DNA of 64,000 nt from Lingula anatina (GCF_001039355.2 NW_019775769.1:573240-637239), one strand, 5' to 3'; shown: positions 48,805 to 59,975, counted from the stretch's first letter. Translations and numbers: made by a program. Notes: a model not told the origin generated them from the sequence alone.

Positions 48805-51800
48805 TTATCCACCTTCCTTCTTCTTCTTGCTCTCGTCAATTATCAAAGCGGCCGACTGTGGACCGTCCAGTAACCCTGCGTACGTAATGACAGCAGCAAC
48901 GGGCATGCCGGGAACGTTGAAAATGTCACGTGCACCCACGCCTCCCACGGAGAACGGAACGCGGTCCAGTTTAACCTGGAACACGTCATGTAGTCCAGAG
49001 ACAGCGTTGATACCCGGTACCCTGTTAAGGGCCCGACTGAGTCCGCCGCCCTCTTGAAAGTTCGGCTTCCACCCCTTAAACCATGAAGTGTCCGGTTTCT
49101 CGCCCTGAGTGCCGATGTTGTTCATCCCTTTAACAGGCATGCAGCTTGCACACTTATAACGAGATGGAGATCCTTTCTTCCAAGTCACATCATACGAAAC
49201 CCACTTGTTGTAGAGATATCTCGAAGTCGCGGTTACGCCTGCCATAACAAAACCGTCCACGAATTTACCACTGGTTAACTCACTCACGGTTCCACCGGCG
49301 ACCGCCTGACTTGCCACCCTTTGTATGTTCCAAGTGCTCCCGAAGTAGCCGCCCACGCCTCCAAATATTGCGCCCCCGACCACTCCTTGCAGGCCGCCTT
49401 TTACGTTCCCCGTGCTTACCACTCCTCCTACGAAGCCAGATGCCGCTCCCGCGAGAACACCACTGGCCACGGCGGCTGCGGTCCCGGTCAACGCTGTATT
49501 AGCCGCAATAAAGGCAGCAGCGTACGGCGTCGCAGCACCAAATGTTAAGGCGGATACAGCAACTGCTACTATGGGACGCCAGTACTTCTTAACAAACTTT
49601 TTAACTGATCTAAAGATCTTTTTGAAAAAGAAACCACTTGGATCCTTGTACTTGAGGGGGTTGTTGCGCGCGTATGTGTACCTGTTGAAGGACTGGGTGT
49701 CGTAAGGGTCCTGAATATGAGGGTCAGGGCTTAAGAAACGCCCAACATCTGGGTCATAGACACGCCCGTTCATGTGAATAAGTCCCAGTTCGTCAACGTG
49801 CTCGTGACCCGTGTATCCTCGCTGGGTAGTGGCAGGACGCACCGACTGACGTTGTCTCCAGTCTCCCGCTCGCCGTTTCCCAAAAGCGTTGTAGCTGAGA
49901 CGCTCTAACACCGACCCGGAAGGACTCGTCAATGTATCTATGGAGCCCATATAGTCACTGTGAACAAAGGAGGTGGTGTTGGTTTCCCCAGTTTTAAATT
50001 TCTTCGTGGACTTTATGGCCAATAATCTCCCCATTGGGCCGTAAACGAAAACATCAGCCTTGCTGCCTTTCGAATCGGTATGGTGCTCGTAAAGCTTTCC
50101 AAAATAGACAACTCTATCACCGGCGTGGTTGATCTTGAGGTATCTGCTTCTGTCTGGACCATATTTAAACACAACGTGGCCAGAGGCTGTGTTAAAAGAA
50201 GTTGGTTTGTTGTACGAAGTCCACCGGATGTGAATCCCGTCCTTCCTGATAACGTTGCCGTTTTGATCGTATTGATAGGTGTGGTTTCCCGCCCTGATGA
50301 CAGCGTTCGACCTTGAGGGGTCATACTGAAAGTGGTTAAGTCCCAACTCGTCATTAGAAAGTATATTTCCCGATTCGTCGTACTGCCAGTTTTGGGAGAA
50401 GCCATAGCTGTTGCCAGGATCACGAACAGAAGATCGAGTAAGACGATCAAGGGAGTCGTACAAAAATGTCTCAGATTTTGTAGTGCCTTGGGATAAGTCA
50501 CTTCTGCTGACTAAATTATCATTCTCATCAAATACATACTGGCTGTGTCTTATCTTCTGCGCTTGTCTGTTTCGTGAAAGGATTTCTGTCAAACGGTTTC
50601 CAGAGTCATATGAATACTTTGTCTGTACGCCATTTCCATGAATTTCATCCAGTATTCTACCGGCGGCATCATAGTTTACAGCCTTCCATATCATCCCAGT
50701 GGTATCAGCTGAAGAGCAAGAAGCCTCCTTAACCTTCGAAAGCAAGCCAACTGAATTATAGCAACGGTAAACCTTGGCTCCGTTTGGATATGTCTGGCTA
50801 TTGACACGGCTGGCTGCATCGTATGTGGTACGTATTGTTAGCGTTGTTCCATTCAAAACTGTCGACACGGAAACTTCCCTACCATGCCCGTCGTAATCCC
50901 ATTCCTGGTGAAATCCTTCCGGTCCGTTAATTTGGCCTGGCTTCCCGATTCCTTTCTCCTTTGTGTCATAGGACCATGTCGTCACGCCCTCTGGCTCGGT
51001 CCTCTTAACCAGTCTTCCCAGTAAATCGTACTCCTCTTGTAGGACATTGCCGTTAGCATCCTTCTGCCAGATCAGTTCTCCAAATGCATTGTGGCGGTAT
51101 TCCCAGGAGCCCATATTTGGGTCGGACATGGATGTTTTGTAGCCTAAAATGTCGTAACCCATTTCGATGGAATAGTTATTGGGGTCTACGGTCTGCACTA
51201 ATCTGTCCAGAGGATCGTAGCGGTGCTTGACCATCCCTCCTAAGTTGTCAGTCACTTGTACAACCCGGCCCAAGATATCGGTTTTCTTACTCGATGCATG
51301 TCCCAGAGGATCTATGGTTTTAGTTACAAGAGCATCATATTCATACCGCGTTATTGCTGTCTTATCACCCGCTGGCTCTTCCTTTTCGATAACCCTGTCT
51401 AACAGATCATACTTATATACTGACCACTTTGGGGAAGAAACAGAGAAGTAAGGAAAAGATTCCCTGTGCAAGTTTCCATCGGAGGCATACTCTACAGCGT
51501 CATAAATCATGGTACCGTTAAAACCTTGACTCTCCTTGCGGATTTCTCTGTCAAAGGCATCGAATATTTTGGTTTCAGGAGCATGGCCGCTGACTTGTTT
51601 GGTAACTTTATAGGCTGCGTTCACGGGAGATGACGCCCACAAATACTGCCAGGTCGTAGATGTGCCATCAGCACGGTTTTCACGTACTTTTCTTCCAAGT
51701 GAGTCATATTCCCAGCTGGTGATGAGACCGTTTGCACCAACCAGTCGTTCCAGATTACCAAAAGCATCGTACACATAGGTTTCATTGTGGCCCATAGCAT

Positions 51801-54786
51801 TGATTGTGGCAACAGGGAAGATACCAGTGCTCTGGTACATCTTCCTCGTTGTCCTTTTCTGTTGCGGGGACTCGGCGGCGGTCTCAGACTGCGCAATCTG
51901 GTTGCCATATTTATCATATGTATACTCAGTCATAAGCTCTAATGCATGGTCAGGTTCCCTTCTTATTCTGATAAGCTGTCCTCTGTTTTGGTCATACTCG
52001 AATTTCGTCCTTCTGGTCATGTCACAGTAACTTGGTGTTGAGTGGGTGACGGAGGACTCCGTCAACTGACCAATAAACCAATGTGCCGCATTATTATTGT
52101 AGGCATTTTCTGTCTTTTGTTCGAAAACATCTCCGTCTCCAGATATTGTTCTTAATATTGAACGGATGTTACCAAAAGCATCTGCATTCTCGTATCTCGT
52201 TGCGTCCGTTGATACCAACTTCAAGTTTAAGTCCCAGTTTTCTGTGATCTGCGTCCAGGGGAAGACGCCCAGTCTTGCAGGGGAACCAGAGGACAATATG
52301 GTGACATTATTTGAATACGTTGCTAACTTCACTTTCCGTACGTCACCGCTGCTAACAGCTATATCTAAACGGGAAGATTTCAGCATGCCAGTGAGAGGGA
52401 AGGATTGTTCATATTCGTTATACTGTATCTTGCTGTTGGTATTTGTTTCTTCTATCCAGCGGTAGCCAAGGCTGCCTCTTCCACTGAGGTCAACTTTGTA
52501 GCCGCCATATTTGTACGTCGTGACGTTCTTGGCCTCTCCACCAATTCCATCATCCCTGAGAACTCTTCTCACTATATGGCGGGACAAGACAACGTCTTGT
52601 TGGGGATAGACGGCATCATTGTCTCTCTTATAGGCCCCCTCCATTAAAGCCTTCCCTAGTGGAGAATATTCTATCTTTATTTTGTTGTTCAAAGAGTCTT
52701 GAATACCGTGCACAGCGGGGAGCATATTTTTATTTACGGACGTATAAACGCCATGGTTGGCAAAACCAACTATATCTGGAAGACCGTCCCCGTTTATATC
52801 TACGACTCGTCTCGGGTGGTCTGCAGTTGTCCAACCACCGGCAGTTTTTCCATAAGCCGATATCCAAAGTCTTTTCTGAGCAAAACTGGCGCCTGTGTTC
52901 TCAGATACATATATCCCATTGCTGGCGAACCCTACGATGTCCAGAAGACCGTCCCCTGTAACATCTCTTAGAAATCGAGGGTGATCGGTTACTGACCAAC
53001 CTCCGGCGGACACGCCGTAATCGGCAATCCATTTGCGAGAGGTTGTAAAATACTTTCCAGTGCTGAAGGAAACGTAAACGCCATCGCTAGCCATACCGAT
53101 GATATCAGCCAACCCGTCTCCATTGATGTCTTCGACAAAGCGTGGATGTTGCTGGGTTCTCCATCCGCCTGCTGTGTACCCATACTGTCCTATCCATTTC
53201 TGTGCCGGACCAAAGGATGATCCTAGATTAAGTGCAACGTAAACTCCATCGGCTGCAAAGCCGACAACATCTAGAAGCTTGTCTCCATTCACATCTCGAA
53301 GAAATCGTGGGTGATTTTCAACTCTCCAGCCTCCTGCGGTGTAACCAAACTGATTTGACCAAAGCTTTGGACTATCAAAATTATTTCCTTGGCTCAATGA
53401 AACGTAGACCCCATCGTTGGCAAATCCGACAATGTCCGCTCGCCCATCATTGTTGATGTCCATGACAAATCTTGGGTGGTTAGAAACCCTCCAGCCCCTT
53501 GAATACCCAAAGGCACTTGTCATGTGTCTAGAACTTTTAAGTCCTGTGCCAGTGTTAAATGACACATATACACCACCGTTTGCAAAACCAACTACATCTA
53601 GCAAACCGTCACCATCAACATCCGCCAGATGTCTTGGGTGGTTCTCTACCCTCCAACCGGAGGTGTAACCGAACTCTTGTGACCAATACGTAGGAGTTTT
53701 AAAGCCTCCATTGCCATCGTTCAGTGAGACGAAGACCCCGTAGTTTGGAAACCCAACTATGTCAGCAAACCCGTCGCCGTCCATGTCTCGAATGAAACGG
53801 GGATGTTTGCTTGTTTCCCAACCGTAATTTTTGCCGTATTTGTACAGTTTATGGGTACTCCTTTCAAAGGTATAGTCAAGGTTCAAGGTATTGCCATAAT
53901 TGAACGATAGAGGCTTCAAACATTTGTCTTGGCTATCGCACATGTGCAACGCGGTAAGAACAGACTGTTTCGATCCGCCATAACCGGTCGGATGATATGT
54001 ATATTTATAAGACCGTATGAGATTGTTCTGGTTGAAAACTTTGATCACCTTTAAGCGTTTGGTGAGTGAAAATAAAATATTTCCTTGAAGGTAAGCGGTG
54101 GTTTTATCTGGTCGTAGTTCGTACTGGAACTCAACAACGGAAATGCCGTATCTGATGTGGTGGAGAACCCCTGCCTCGGTCTCGGGTTGAGAGTATGTTA
54201 TGTCCACTCCATTGCCAAATCTATCTTCAATTCTGCTGATCGACCATTTATGAACACACTGCTGCCCATTGCCGATCAATTTAGAGCCGAAGGACGATCC
54301 GAAAGTCAGTTTCCGTCCATCTTTGGTGTGGACGATGAATTTGTCGGGACCCAACCCGTGATGTCCTTTTGCTACAACTTTACTGTAACTGTTCACCTCC
54401 GTCCTGTATTCAGAGTCAGTTAAACCATATGTCCCTGACACAAGTACAAGTCGCTGACCGTCCAAGCAGAAACGATCCGTCAGATCGTTTTGGATGCCAC
54501 GAATTTCACCATCTTGAGCGATCGTCAGCCCACATCTGGCAATGGCGGTGTCCAAAGACAAGCCCCACCCAATACCAAGAGGACCGTTGCCAGCGCCGCT
54601 GCTGTAGGTCATAGCTAGATCTGGTTGGATGTTATTGGGTCCTGGCGGCAAATCTAACGGGATTTTGTAGTGGACCTCGCCTTTATCAACATTCAACTCT
54701 CCCTCAAGATTCCCAACGAGATATTCGGCTCCTCCACCAGAGGAGAACACCAGCAGCGAAAGCAGGGCAGTGATTCTGTTTGCCAT
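48805..54786 (-). CDS. SpvB / FG-GAP / RHS-repeat protein of bacterial Tc-RHS type, likely secreted
   Basis: 1,993 residues in one open frame, start ATG 54786, stop TAA. That ATG has the context caaccATGG and opens a hydrophobic leader (MANRITALLSLLVFSSGGGA) suggesting a signal peptide. The frame is open 27 codons further up, but the 5' UTR acceptor ttcttctag at 54807 makes this ATG preferable. Rough order: SpvB-like domain 20-320 (LPPGPNNIQPDLAMTYSSGA); seven FG-GAP/VCBS repeats of about 55 residues, 325-680, each with DxDGDGxxD calcium-type loops; YD/RHS repeats to about 1,675; RHS core with GRVYDPDVGRFLSPDP and NNPLKYKDPSG near 1,712; hydrophobic Ala/Gly segment 1,730-1,810; basic tail. 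In bacteria this architecture belongs to Tc-toxin B/C subunits and RHS proteins, whose cage encloses a C-terminal effector. No catalytic effector is recognised here. Its role in this animal is unknown, and transfer from bacteria is inferred. Confidence 0.9.
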   Translation of the reverse strand: MANRITALLSLLVFSSGGGAEYLVGNLEGELNVDKGEVHYKIPLDLPPGPNNIQPDLAMTYSSGAGNGPLGIGWGLSLDTAIARCGLTIAQDGEIRGIQNDLTDRFCLDGQRLVLVSGTYGLTDSEYRTEVNSYSKVVAKGHHGLGPDKFIVHTKDGRKLTFGSSFGSKLIGNGQQCVHKWSISRIEDRFGNGVDITYSQPETEAGVLHHIRYGISVVEFQYELRPDKTTAYLQGNILFSLTKRLKVIKVFNQNNLIRSYKYTYHPTGYGGSKQSVLTALHMCDSQDKCLKPLSFNYGNTLNLDYTFERSTHKLYKYGKNYGWETSKHPRFIRDMDGDGFADIVGFPNYGVFVSLNDGNGGFKTPTYWSQEFGYTSGWRVENHPRHLADVDGDGLLDVVGFANGGVYVSFNTGTGLKSSRHMTSAFGYSRGWRVSNHPRFVMDINNDGRADIVGFANDGVYVSLSQGNNFDSPKLWSNQFGYTAGGWRVENHPRFLRDVNGDKLLDVVGFAADGVYVALNLGSSFGPAQKWIGQYGYTAGGWRTQQHPRFVEDINGDGLADIIGMASDGVYVSFSTGKYFTTSRKWIADYGVSAGGWSVTDHPRFLRDVTGDGLLDIVGFASNGIYVSENTGASFAQKRLWISAYGKTAGGWTTADHPRRVVDINGDGLPDIVGFANHGVYTSVNKNMLPAVHGIQDSLNNKIKIEYSPLGKALMEGAYKRDNDAVYPQQDVVLSRHIVRRVLRDDGIGGEAKNVTTYKYGGYKVDLSGRGSLGYRWIEETNTNSKIQYNEYEQSFPLTGMLKSSRLDIAVSSGDVRKVKLATYSNNVTILSSGSPARLGVFPWTQITENWDLNLKLVSTDATRYENADAFGNIRSILRTISGDGDVFEQKTENAYNNNAAHWFIGQLTESSVTHSTPSYCDMTRRTKFEYDQNRGQLIRIRREPDHALELMTEYTYDKYGNQIAQSETAAESPQQKRTTRKMYQSTGIFPVATINAMGHNETYVYDAFGNLERLVGANGLITSWEYDSLGRKVRENRADGTSTTWQYLWASSPVNAAYKVTKQVSGHAPETKIFDAFDREIRKESQGFNGTMIYDAVEYASDGNLHRESFPYFSVSSPKWSVYKYDLLDRVIEKEEPAGDKTAITRYEYDALVTKTIDPLGHASSKKTDILGRVVQVTDNLGGMVKHRYDPLDRLVQTVDPNNYSIEMGYDILGYKTSMSDPNMGSWEYRHNAFGELIWQKDANGNVLQEEYDLLGRLVKRTEPEGVTTWSYDTKEKGIGKPGQINGPEGFHQEWDYDGHGREVSVSTVLNGTTLTIRTTYDAASRVNSQTYPNGAKVYRCYNSVGLLSKVKEASCSSADTTGMIWKAVNYDAAGRILDEIHGNGVQTKYSYDSGNRLTEILSRNRQAQKIRHSQYVFDENDNLVSRSDLSQGTTKSETFLYDSLDRLTRSSVRDPGNSYGFSQNWQYDESGNILSNDELGLNHFQYDPSRSNAVIRAGNHTYQYDQNGNVIRKDGIHIRWTSYNKPTSFNTASGHVVFKYGPDRSRYLKINHAGDRVVYFGKLYEHHTDSKGSKADVFVYGPMGRLLAIKSTKKFKTGETNTTSFVHSDYMGSIDTLTSPSGSVLERLSYNAFGKRRAGDWRQRQSVRPATTQRGYTGHEHVDELGLIHMNGRVYDPDVGRFLSPDPHIQDPYDTQSFNRYTYARNNPLKYKDPSGFFFKKIFRSVKKFVKKYWRPIVAVAVSALTFGAATPYAAAFIAANTALTGTAAAVASGVLAGAASGFVGGVVSTGNVKGGLQGVVGGAIFGGVGGYFGSTWNIQRVASQAVAGGTVSELTSGKFVDGFVMAGVTATSRYLYNKWVSYDVTWKKGSPSRYKCASCMPVKGMNNIGTQGEKPDTSWFKGWKPNFQEGGGLSRALNRVPGINAVSGLHDVFQVKLDRVPFSVGGVGARDIFNVPGMPVAAVITYAGLLDGPQSAALIIDESKKKKEGG

Positions 54787-54806
54787 GGTTGCTGGTTGAG
54801 GTGGAT
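54787..54806 (-). promoter_or_regulatory. 5' UTR acceptor and Kozak context of the RHS gene
   Basis: On the gene strand, pyrimidine-rich ttctgttcttctag is followed by 20 nt and then ATGG. A matching candidate donor, AAAG then gtgagt, is at 56951. Both are inferred from sequence only. Confidence 0.55.
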
Positions 54807-55284
54807 CTAGAAGAACAGAAAATAAGATTATTGTACATATGTCTCCGTTAGGTTTTTTGACAAACAAAATACAAACTAAATCACTTAGATCGATAAAAAT
54901 CGATTAAAAAATAATTTATTGTGTGATTAAGGAGTTTTAATAACCGCATTTTCTTCTTAAAACAGAATTTGCTTTATCTAACATGGGATGTAAGTGGATG
55001 ATTCTGAAACATGAATAGTTTTTTTTCTTAAGTGTTATAGATGATGTGAAAATGTTACTTATTGTAACATATTTTCTCTTAGCATTTTCCCCATGACTGT
55101 ACAGACTGGTTAATTTTTTTACCTTTATATTTATCTTTTTAATTATCTAATAATGTGTCATTTAGATATGCTTGTTTGTAGCAGTAACTTTAAGCACGTT
55201 TCAATATTAGAACGGCCTCGATTTATCCAGAAAGAAATTTATAAATAAATAAATAAATAAATACGGTCATCATTTATCATTAGA

Positions 55285-55535
55285 TATAAGCTGGCTAAAG
55301 AGCGACACAGACTCTAGGAATTAGAAGATCTTAGCCTGAGCGGTAGAATACCTGGTAAAAGTGCCCGAGGCAGACAACGAAAGTCCTTTCTTGACAATTT
55401 TGAATTACCAACAAGACACCTTTGGTCATGGGCGAGAAATAGAACCCTTTAGCAGAATATCATCGTTCGTCAAACACCGAATCGGTGATGGCACATGAAG
55501 AAGAAGAATAAGCTGGCTAAAGAGCGACGCAGACC
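55285..55535 (+). mobile_element. Retroposon fragment flanked by about 26-bp direct repeats
   Basis: ataagctggctaaagagcga followed by cacagac at left and cgcagac at right (one mismatch) bracket about 196 bp. The insert ends caccgaatcggtg then gatggcacatgaagaagaag: a hairpin plus GAA tail typical of 3'-truncated LINE or SINE insertions. Confidence 0.65.
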
Positions 55536-56952
55536 CCAATCTTCAGGTAAATCAGATTTTTTTGGACCTATCTTTTTTCCAAATGGAAAAAAATGCACTG
55601 GGTACTGATTTGGTGACTGTGAAAAAAGTTACCAATGACCTCTGAAACGATGCTGATGTGTCTAGCCTAAAAATTTGCCAGCAATGTTGATTTGAAATTT
55701 CTTCCTTTTTTATAATTTCCCCAATTATCCGAATAATAATAATTATATTTGTTTTGAGTCTAAAATCCAAATTTGTTCAGTAGACTTTACAATACAAGTT
55801 GAAAAAAGTATTTTAAAAATGCTAATAAAAGAAAATTTATTAAAAAAATTTAAAAAGAGACGTTTAAATTAAACCGCTATGCCCGTTATACATCATATGT
55901 TGAATTGCTGCTCGTAAGCCAGCTGATTTGTCTTATAAATTAACAATAAATATGGCGGCGAAACGGAATATTTAAAGGGGGAGGGCATAAATTTTGCCCA
56001 ACCCTACTTATGGCACAGGACCAATCACAGGCAATAATACAAAATAATACGTGTGTCAACAATGTTTTAGTTCAGCAAACATAACCACGCACGAAGAGAT
56101 ATATTTATGTACATTTCAATGCTTTTACATGGCATACTGCATGCATTTAATTCTACCAGTGATTAATCTGTTACAGTCTGTTTACTTCAATGTAACCTAA
56201 TGCGGAAACCGCTTCCCTTTGCATATGCACATAACATGTGGTATAAACGGAAGCCTAAAACGCGTACACCTGTTGATGATAAATTTCGATATTTAAATTA
56301 TTTTATTAAAAAAACAGCAACATTTATGGATCACATTTCAAATCTGACTAACTTCAATGATCACTTATAAACATCGTTCAGATATCAGTAACGTGTCAAT
56401 GAAAACGAATTTGGCACATCCTGGGAAAGGGGGGGCGCGCGCGGGGGGCAATTGCCTTTGAGCCCTCCTCCTTCTCCCCTATCTTCTTATTCTCTGTAAA
56501 AAGTATATTAAACACTGCGAGACTACACCAAGCGATTTCTACATCCCCGTGCTCTGTATGTTGTGGTAAAATTGCCCTTAACTACCCCAGTATATTTGAT
56601 ATACATGCAAACGACTCTCTCTCTCCCTCTGTCTCTCTCCCCTCCCCTCCCCCTCCTCCAAAATACTACATCCGACATAGACACTTATAATTAACCAAGA
56701 GCACTTCGGCGACTTTGATTATGGCATTTCTCATGTCTCATGCGCAAGAAATATACAGAAAATGAGCGACATTATGAACAAAATATGAGATAAAACAGAT
56801 GAGACACAGTTTCAAAATCCAAGCTTTATAAGTAAATCCCGCCATAATAAATCACTGAAATTCCGTGCACTAAAATAAGGCTGAATTACCCATACACTTT
56901 ATTGCTGGACTGCCCAGTTATGTCCAAGTCTCGCGATGCCTTTTAACTCACC

Positions 56953-57090
56953 TTTGATAATACTGATCGATCCTCGGCAGCACGTTCACCACGTCAACAT
57001 TTACCAGTCACTGTTGCACGTTCTCTTTCCGAAAATATGTCCCAGCGCTCTCTAAACGGCCACTAAAAGGGTCTAAGTTAAAGTTCACTT
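56953..57090 (-). promoter_or_regulatory. Possible non-coding first exon of the RHS gene
   Basis: Ends in tatcaaag then gtgagt, a strong donor, about 2.1 kb upstream of the acceptor at 54807. The 5' limit is a guess and no TATA box was established. Confidence 0.3.
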
Positions 57091-57959
57091 GTCAGCGTCT
57101 CGCACACACTGGGATGCTATTGTGTAAACAGGACATTATATTAAAATCCCTCTATTAACATCCGGGTAGGGAAATCCCATCTGACAGTGTGCCGCTTAAT
57201 AAATTATGGGAGCGACGCTGGAAATACGAGGAAGTGGGGCTGGCGGTGATTCACACACAACAGTGCTTCGTGTGTTTGTGATTCATTTCCTGGCTTTATT
57301 GAGAGGTTTTTTTGTCTGTGGCCGGTATATCCCAGGTGAAACGAAATAAACATTTTCCCGGATATGATAATGAAATAAGTGACCTTCAAGTGGATTAACC
57401 CCAGTATGTTTCTTGTCTATATCCGTCAACACCCCTTGTATGACAACGAATAGATTTAATCGTCTTTGAGTTGATGTTGAGTAATAATATGTAATCACAT
57501 TTGTTGTGCTGCACATAGTTTTTAAGAATATCAGGCGCGCTGCACTACCGGGACACTGCATATTCAGTCCGTATATTTGATTCACTGCCGTTCGAATAAG
57601 TGATTTCGTTTTCATAACTTACATGTATAGAAAATTTTTATGTCTTTGGAGTTAGTTTCTTAAACTAAATTTTACGACGTAATGAAGCAAAGGTGTATTA
57701 CTGCTCCCTGTGGCAGTAACCATGGAAATGACATTGTCGTCCATACAGTGTTTGGTTTATTCTACCGGTGGTATCCTGCCTTACGCCATAGGGTTATTAT
57801 CATGCCTGACTCTCTACTGTTAAATCATAAAAACCGGCCCCTAGCTCTCTGAGGTAAAGATCGTAGTATAGCTGAACGCAGTGCTACAGCTCGTGCCGCG
57901 GAAATTTAGGTCGGTAACCCCCCCCCCTTCCCCCATCATCACCTCACACTCTTCACCAG

Positions 57960-58330
57960 CAGTGGCGGATTAAGAAGGGGGGGGGGGGGGTCAGAGGGTC
58001 CTGAAACCCCCCCCCCCCCCCCCACACACCCACACANNNNNNNNNNNNNNNNNNNNGTGGGGGGGTTAAAAAGGGGGGGGGGGGGGTCAGAGGGGTCCTG
58101 AACCCCCCCCCCCCCCCCCACACACACACTTTCAGTCTTTGATTTAAAAAAATCAATCTGATTTTCCCCCTATTGGAAATAGAATTTTGACGAGCTGATT
58201 TGTATTTCTAAACCATACCAAATGGTTTCGTTCGAGTTCTAAAATACCCAAATATTTCTGGGCCCTTCAGAGGGCCCCGTACCCCACGCCAACGGAGGGG
58301 GGGCGGGTCGGCTTTGCATCTGTAGACTTC
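57960..58330 (+). mobile_element. hAT-like element, tandemly repeated start, interrupted by a gap
   Basis: Begins cagtggcggattaaga and a G run, repeated after 20 N at 58,037-58,056. The interior shares gaattttgacgagctgattt-like sequence with the element at 59,225. Poly-G/poly-C runs make the local sequence unreliable. Confidence 0.55.
58037..58056. other. 20-N assembly gap
   Basis: Flanked by near-identical poly-G/poly-C and cacaca runs, so its true length and copy number are unknown. Confidence 0.98.
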
Positions 58331-59224
58331 AGATATTCTTGGATCTGGGACCAGTGATAATATAGTAGTAAACTCCTCACCGGACAGAAATGGCCACAGC
58401 TAGTAAATAGCCAGAGAAATGCGTGTGGGTAACAAGTAAAAAAATCTCTCTGCGACTCCAGTTGAAGGATAAGGAAGATTATAACTTGAAACTTGTGTAG
58501 GTACACGTAAACTCTTGAGGTCGTCTGCCAATGAGAGCTCACCTAAATGGCTATGAATAACCACCTGTTACAGTTATGTTTTTTGTGGGGGTGGGGTGGG
58601 GGGTAGAAAGGGGTACATCCAAGGCTTAGGAAGGGAATTTAACCCTGTGAACCCAGCCACTGGCTGTCTACATATGCTGGCCTATGCGGCGGTGAACAAC
58701 AAAAGTTAATTTCAAAAGCTCTCGTTATCGACTACATGCAATAGAGACGGTGTCGATTTAATCTCAATCTCTTTTCTGCGAAGGTGTGTATTTAAGATAA
58801 GCGGGTTGACTTCTAAGAAAAGTCCGGCAATAAATGAGGCACACCTCAAAAAAATGCTCATCATTTATCTGTTTATACCCTCCCCCTTTCATTTAAGGTT
58901 AAAAAATAACTTCCATGGAGATAACTTGGATGATGTCATTAATTCACATTTCCACCTTTGTTGATATATAACAGACACACATTTATGTATTCTGTACGTG
59001 TAATATAAAGTAAGCACAGAATATCAAGCTTTTGGAGGAAATTTTTAAATGAGTGGCGTAGCACGGGGATTCACTGCATTCGAGATCAGCAGGACCGATA
59101 TGAGCCTCTGTTCTCTTAATATATATAGATTTTTGTAAATACATGTATCTCATGTATCAGAAACTTTTAATCTCTCTCTCTCTCTTTGTATGTGTGTGTG
59201 TGTGTGTGAGTGTGAGTGTGTGTG

Positions 59225-59654
59225 CAGTGGCGGATTTAGAGGGGGTCAGGGGGGTCCCGCCCCCCCCCCTGCGGTTTCTGAAAAAAAAAACACTAATATT
59301 ACCCTCTTGAAATAAGAGTTTAAATTAGCTGATTTGTAGTTCTTAACAGGTCCAGATGACCTACAAGACACCAAAATATTTTGAGGCCTTTTAGCGGGCC
59401 CCAAACCCCACCACAAGGCCCCCCCTCCGATTTCTGAAAAATATCACAACAATGGTCTCCTCTTGAAATTAGAATTTTGACTAGCTGAATCATAGTTTAA
59501 ACCGTACCAAGTGCCACCGTTCGAACTCAAAAATACCAATATTTTTCCGGACCCTTCAGCGGACCCCAATCCAAGGGGGGGGGGGGGGGGGGGGGGAGGT
59601 CGACTTCGCATTCGTGGACTCTCTCCCCCTTCAAAAATCCTGGATCCGCGCCTG
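59225..59654 (+). mobile_element. hAT-like non-autonomous element
   Basis: Left cagtggcggatttagag and right end reverse complement caggcgcggatccagga form terminal inverted repeats of the CAGxGGCGGAT type. The interior has two related halves, each with tttctgaaaaa and gaaat-agaattt. No target duplication found, so it may be composite. Confidence 0.6.
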
Positions 59655-59899
59655 TCATAGTAAAAAAGTAATCTATCTAGGAACGCTCCGTTTCGGCTTT
59701 TCAAATAAGTGCTCGTGTACATGATGAATTTTAACGTTGTTGATGATAACAATTTCACAAACTGGCGGTGCGAGGGATGAAATACATAGTGCTGTTCACG
59801 GCCTATTGATTGTTATGGCAGATACAAACATGTACAGCCCAACTGACCCTCTCTGTGAGAAAGTAGAAAGTTTTCATTTGATCCGCAACTAACCAACGA

Positions 59900-59975
59900 A
59901 GCGTCTGTGGCTCCGTGGTAACGTCGCCGACTTGGGCACAGTTAGAGACGGATGTGTAGGTTCGAATCCTGAGAT
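59900..59975 (+). repeat. tRNA-like sequence, probable SINE head
   Basis: tggctccgtgg (A-box-like, 59908) and ggttcgaatcc (perfect B box, 59959) at tRNA-like spacing. The ends do not pair as an acceptor stem and the middle is irregular, so a SINE or tRNA relic is likelier than a working tRNA. Confidence 0.55.

Noticed and set aside
50013..50501. A second 162-residue gene inside the RHS gene, and the several antisense frames there
   Set aside because: Shadow frames of the long coding region, with no independent domains.
48805..54786. RHS gene as bacterial contamination
   Set aside because: It is continuous with animal-type sequence and transposons, has a Kozak start and a 5' UTR acceptor, and no neighbouring bacterial genes.
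48805..54867. Upstream ATG at 54867 as the start of the RHS protein
   Set aside because: It lies upstream of a strong splice acceptor at 54807 and would place the signal-peptide-like leader internally.
59900..59975. Functional tRNA gene
   Set aside because: B box is good but no acceptor stem pairs and the anticodon arm is unclear.
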